Shown: positions 60,852-64,000 of the stretch, one piece after another | Position numbering within the stretch: the first letter of the stretch is position 1 | How the letters are laid out: every line of letters starts with the position of its first letter | NCBI RefSeq assembly: GCF_900108565.1 | Contig: NZ_LT629971.1 | Coordinates: forward strand, 4,092,001 to 4,156,000 | Source: Mycolicibacterium rutilum | GTDB taxonomy: Bacteria > Actinomycetota > Actinomycetes > Mycobacteriales > Mycobacteriaceae | Direction: 5' to 3' | DNA: 64,000 nucleotides | Translations under genes and position numbers: made by a program | The notes under the pieces: model-generated | The model's input: only the letters and a program-made list of their open reading frames with translations | What the model was told of the DNA's origin: nothing | Database searches by the model: none

Positions 60852-63272
60852 ATGACTGCGCAGGCACTGTCCCCCACACTCTCCGATGACGAGCTCACCC
60901 TGCTCGACGCCTACTGGCGAGCGGCCAACTACCTGTCCGTCGGACAGATCTACCTGCTCGACAATCCGCTGCTGCGCGAGCCGCTCTCGGCCGACCACGT
61001 CAAACCGCGACTGCTCGGCCACTGGGGCACCACCCCGGGCCTGAACCTGATCTACGCGCACCTCAACCGGATCATCCGCGAGCGCGACGCCGACGTCATC
61101 TACATCACCGGTCCGGGCCACGGCGGTCCCGGCCTGGTGGCCAACGCGTATCTCGAGGGCACCTACAGCGAGGTGTACTCCAACATCTCCGAGGACACCG
61201 ACGGGCTGCGAAAGCTGTTCCGGCAGTTCTCCTTTCCCGGTGGCATCCCCAGCCACGTCGCGGCCGAGACGCCCGGGTCGATCCACGAGGGCGGCGAACT
61301 CGGGTACGCGCTGGTGCACGCCTACGGCGCCGCGTTCGACAACCCCGAACTGGTGGTGGCCTGCGTCATCGGCGACGGCGAGGCCGAAACCGGCCCGCTG
61401 GCGGCGAGCTGGCACTCCAACAAGTTCCTCAACCCGGTCACCGACGGCGCGGTGTTGCCGATCCTGCACCTGAACGGCTACAAGATCGCCAATCCGACCG
61501 TGCTGTCGCGGATTCCGCAGGAGGAGCTGGAGTCGCTGCTGTTCGGCTACGGCTACCGGCCGATCACCGTTGCCGGCGATGATCCGGCCAACGTGCACCA
61601 GCAACTGGCCACCGCGTTCGACGAGGCGTTCGACCAGATCGCCGCGATCCAGCGGGCCGCGCGGCTCGACGGCGAGTCCGGCCGTCCGCTGTGGCCGATG
61701 GTGGTGCTGCGCACGCCGAAAGGCTGGACCGGGCCGCGCACCGTCGACGGCAAGAAGGTCGAAGGCACCTGGCGGTCGCATCAGGTTCCGTTGTCGCAGA
61801 CCCACACCAACCCCGAACACCGCGCGCAGCTGGAGGACTGGCTGCGCAGCTACCGGCCCGAGGAACTGTTCGACGACGACGGCGCGCTGCGGCCACACCT
61901 GCGGGCCCTCGCCCCGCAGGGCCCGCGGCGGATGAGCGCCAACCCCCACGCCAACGGCGGACAGCTGCTCAAGGACCTCGACCTGCCGCCGTTCACCGAC
62001 TACGCCGTGACGGTCGACGAGCCCGCGTCGGAGTCGGCCGAGGCGACCCGCGTGCTCGGCACCTTCCTGCGCGACGTCATCGTCCGCAACGCCGACCGGT
62101 TCCGGCTGATGGGCCCCGACGAGACGGCGTCGAACCGCCTGTCGACGACCCTGGAAGCCACCGACAAGGTGTGGCTGGGTGAGCTCGACCCCGACGACGA
62201 GAACCTCGGCCCCGAGGGCCGGGTGATGGAGGTGCTCTCCGAACACCTGTGTCAGGGCTGGCTCGAGGGCTATCTGCTGAGCGGTCGGCACGGGTTGTTC
62301 AACTGCTACGAGGCCTTCGTGCACATCGTCGACTCGATGCTCAACCAGCACGCCAAGTGGCTCTCGAGCAGCAGGGAGCTGTCCTGGCGGCGGCCGATCG
62401 CGTCGCTCAATTACCTTCTGACGAGCCATGTCTGGCGGCAGGACCACAACGGAGCCTCGCACCAGGACCCCGGCTTCATCGACCACGTCGCCAACAAGCG
62501 CCCCGAGGTGGTGCGGGTGTATCTGCCGCCGGACGCCAACACGCTGCTGTCGGTGGCCGACCACTGCCTGCGCAGCCGCCACTACGTCAACGTGATCGTC
62601 GCGGGCAAGCAGCCGGCGCTGACGTACCTGAGCATGGACGAGGCGATCGCGCACTGCGCCCGGGGGCTGGGCATCTGGGAGTGGGCGAGCAGTTCGACCG
62701 GGCGCGAACCCGATGTGGTGCTGGCGTGTGCCGGGGACATCCCGACGCTCGAAACGGTGGCCGCCGCCGACATCCTGCGCCGCGAACTGCCCGAGCTGGC
62801 GGTGCGCGTGATCAACGTCGTCGACATCATGCGCCTGCAACCCGACACCGAACACCCGCACGGGATGTCCGACCACGAGTTCGACTCGCTGTTCACCGCG
62901 GACAAGCCGGTGATCTTCGCCTACCACGGCTATCCGTGGCTGATCCACCGGCTGACGTACCGGCGCACCAACCACGCCAACCTGCACGTGCGCGGGTTCA
63001 AGGAGCGGGGCACCACCACCACGCCGTTCGACATGGTGATGCTCAACGACCTGGACCGGTTCCACCTGGTGCTCGACGTCATCGACCGTGTTCCGGGACT
63101 GGCCAACCGCGCCGCGGTGCTGCGCCAGCGGATGATCGACGCCCGGCTGGCGGCCAGGAGCTACACCCGCGAGCACGGCGAGGACGACCCGGCGATCTCC
63201 GACTGGACCTGGGACCCCGCCTATCAAGGCCCGTCGCTGTCGCAGGACACTCGCAGCGAACGCGATCGCTAG
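60852..63272 (+). CDS. xfp: Phosphoketolase (xylulose-5-P/fructose-6-P)
   Basis: An 806-residue thiamine-diphosphate enzyme. HWGTTPGLNLIYAHLNR, GPGHGGPGLVANAYLEGTY and the ThDP motif CVIGDGEAETGPLAASWHSNKFLNP are diagnostic; RPEVVRVYLPPD and HYVNVIVAGKQP are from the later domains. It splits xylulose 5-phosphate or fructose 6-phosphate with phosphate to acetyl-phosphate and a smaller sugar phosphate, linking the pentose pathway to acetyl units in the cytoplasm. No acetate kinase or phosphotransacetylase gene is adjacent. Its TAG stop forms part of the -10 box of the next gene. Confidence 0.95.
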   Translation: MTAQALSPTLSDDELTLLDAYWRAANYLSVGQIYLLDNPLLREPLSADHVKPRLLGHWGTTPGLNLIYAHLNRIIRERDADVIYITGPGHGGPGLVANAYLEGTYSEVYSNISEDTDGLRKLFRQFSFPGGIPSHVAAETPGSIHEGGELGYALVHAYGAAFDNPELVVACVIGDGEAETGPLAASWHSNKFLNPVTDGAVLPILHLNGYKIANPTVLSRIPQEELESLLFGYGYRPITVAGDDPANVHQQLATAFDEAFDQIAAIQRAARLDGESGRPLWPMVVLRTPKGWTGPRTVDGKKVEGTWRSHQVPLSQTHTNPEHRAQLEDWLRSYRPEELFDDDGALRPHLRALAPQGPRRMSANPHANGGQLLKDLDLPPFTDYAVTVDEPASESAEATRVLGTFLRDVIVRNADRFRLMGPDETASNRLSTTLEATDKVWLGELDPDDENLGPEGRVMEVLSEHLCQGWLEGYLLSGRHGLFNCYEAFVHIVDSMLNQHAKWLSSSRELSWRRPIASLNYLLTSHVWRQDHNGASHQDPGFIDHVANKRPEVVRVYLPPDANTLLSVADHCLRSRHYVNVIVAGKQPALTYLSMDEAIAHCARGLGIWEWASSSTGREPDVVLACAGDIPTLETVAAADILRRELPELAVRVINVVDIMRLQPDTEHPHGMSDHEFDSLFTADKPVIFAYHGYPWLIHRLTYRRTNHANLHVRGFKERGTTTTPFDMVMLNDLDRFHLVLDVIDRVPGLANRAAVLRQRMIDARLAARSYTREHGEDDPAISDWTWDPAYQGPSLSQDTRSERDR

Positions 63273-63275
63273 ACT
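63270..63275 (+). promoter_or_regulatory. -10 box of leaderless CPBP gene
   Basis: TAGACT; its first three bases are the phosphoketolase stop codon. GTG 63284 begins 8 nt later. Confidence 0.5.
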
Positions 63276-63283
63276 GAATTCTC

Positions 63284-64000
63284 GTGTCCGACCACGCCGC
63301 GTCAGCCCAGCACCCGCTGGTCGAACAGCTCTCCGCGCTGCACCACTTCCGCACCTACGTCGACATCGCCGTGGTCGTGGTGGTGCTTGCGCTGACGAAC
63401 CTGATCGCGCACTTCACCACGCCGTGGGCCAGCGTCGCGACGGTGCCCGCGGCGGCCGTGCTGCTGGTGGCGCTGGTCCGCTCCCGCGGGCTGGGCTGGG
63501 CCGAACTGGGGCTGAGCCGCGAGCACTGGCGGGCCGGCGCGGGCTACGCGCTGGCCGCCGTCGGCGTGGTGCTCACGGTCATCGCGGTCGGCGCGCTGCT
63601 GCCGTGGACCCGGCCGATGTTCATGAACAACAACTACGCGACGATCTCGGGCGCCCTGATCGCGTCGATGATCATCATCCCGCTGCAGACCGTGATCCCC
63701 GAGGAGCTGGCGTTCCGCGGTGTCCTGCACGGCGCGCTGAACCGCGCCTGGGGCTGGCGTGGGGTGGCCGCGGGCGGCTCACTGCTGTTCGGGCTCTGGC
63801 ACATCGCCACCTCGTTCGGGCTGACCAGCAGCAACGTCGGGTTCACCCGGCTGTTCGGCGGCGGGATCCTGGGCACCGTCGCGGGTGTGGTGCTCGCGGT
63901 GGCCGCGACCGCCGTCGCCGGGTTCGTGTTCACCTGGCTACGGCGGCGCAGCGGCAGCCTGATCGCTCCGATCGCGCTTCATTGGTCGCTCAACGGGCTC
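63284..64000 (+). CDS. CPBP-family intramembrane glutamic protease (3' truncated)
   Basis: The frame is open from this GTG to the window end; about 239 residues are visible. Several hydrophobic segments are present. The catalytic motifs are EELAFRG (EExxxR), FGLWHIA (FxxxH) and, at the very end, HWSLNGL (HxxxN type), as in Rce1/CPBP proteases, here likely involved in membrane protein processing or quality control. The stop codon lies beyond the window. The start is supported by the TAGACT box, giving a leaderless transcript. Confidence 0.8.
   Translation, partial: MSDHAASAQHPLVEQLSALHHFRTYVDIAVVVVVLALTNLIAHFTTPWASVATVPAAAVLLVALVRSRGLGWAELGLSREHWRAGAGYALAAVGVVLTVIAVGALLPWTRPMFMNNNYATISGALIASMIIIPLQTVIPEELAFRGVLHGALNRAWGWRGVAAGGSLLFGLWHIATSFGLTSSNVGFTRLFGGGILGTVAGVVLAVAATAVAGFVFTWLRRRSGSLIAPIALHWSLNGL

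Overview
The window is a 64 kb piece of a high-GC actinobacterial chromosome, almost certainly from a fast-growing Mycobacterium (Mycolicibacterium). Pointers are an antigen 85-type mycolyltransferase, a CYP124-type P450, a PimC-like mannosyltransferase, F420/LLM-type oxidoreductases, GlnA3, BfrA, and many start codons sitting 6-8 nt after a TANNNT -10 box (leaderless transcripts). A Lon protease, which M. tuberculosis lacks, argues for an environmental species. The block from about 18.9 to 59.9 kb carries relatives, from memory, of the M. tuberculosis Rv1865c-Rv1879 neighbourhood (SDR, CoA-transferase, thiolase-like protein, DUF1810, Rv1874/Rv1875-like proteins, bfrA, a 14-TM MFS pump, glnA3, amidohydrolase), interrupted by accessory catabolic modules.

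Layout. 0-7.5 kb: truncated GT39 glycosyltransferase, NTF2-like protein, CYP124, FAD oxidoreductase with divergent TetR, a baeRF-type (Rv2629-like) protein, HAD phosphatase and a membrane coiled-coil protein. 7.6-13.5 kb: an operon of APC permease, glutamine-synthetase-like ligase and DszC/SfnB-type flavoprotein, divergent from a MetQ-like protein without a signal peptide; then an orphan winged helix and a small secreted protein. 13.5-18.9 kb: PimC-like GT, Tat-type dienelactone hydrolase, SDR, D-aminoacylase-family amidohydrolase and NTF2-like partner. 18.9-24.1 kb: MFS pump, AhpD-like protein under a KstR-like box, glnA3 and amidohydrolase (a split FluG). 24.1-25.7 kb: an iron locus, bfrA divergent from a tandem alpha/beta-barrel protein plus bfd, with tandem IdeR-like boxes. 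25.7-29.6 kb: enoyl-CoA hydratase, PPOX and EthD-like proteins, and a three-gene cobalt-type nitrile hydratase/thiocyanate hydrolase operon. 29.8-34.6 kb: FUSC transporter, thioesterase with a KstR-like box, and a TetR/monooxygenase pair with two matching operators. 34.6-39.7 kb: a GntR-controlled set for allophanate/biuret breakdown (allophanate hydrolase, biuret-hydrolase-like cysteine hydrolase, NCS2-type permease), then a TetR gene. 39.7-48.3 kb: membrane protein, TPR protein, deaminase, GH13 enzyme, DUF1810, and a degenerate receptor cyclase coupled to a cyclic-nucleotide-binding MscS channel. 48.3-56.1 kb: Ag85, SDR, lon with a HAIR-like element, TfoX-N, endonuclease III-like, DUF72, lipoprotein, SDR. 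56.1-64 kb: thiolase-like protein, tandem CaiB CoA-transferase, LLM oxidoreductase, phosphoketolase and a truncated CPBP protease.

I see no rRNA, tRNA, CRISPR array, insertion sequence, integrase or phage gene. The content is that of a metabolically versatile soil mycobacterium with several small regulator-plus-catabolic-operon units. The strongest leads for something undescribed are the iron locus with its unrecognised tandem-barrel protein, the nitrile hydratase set with an altered metal-site motif, the cyclase/channel pair whose cyclase has lost catalytic residues, and the amine-ligase operon facing a signal-less MetQ-like protein. Gene relationships to M. tuberculosis are from memory and were not checked by search.
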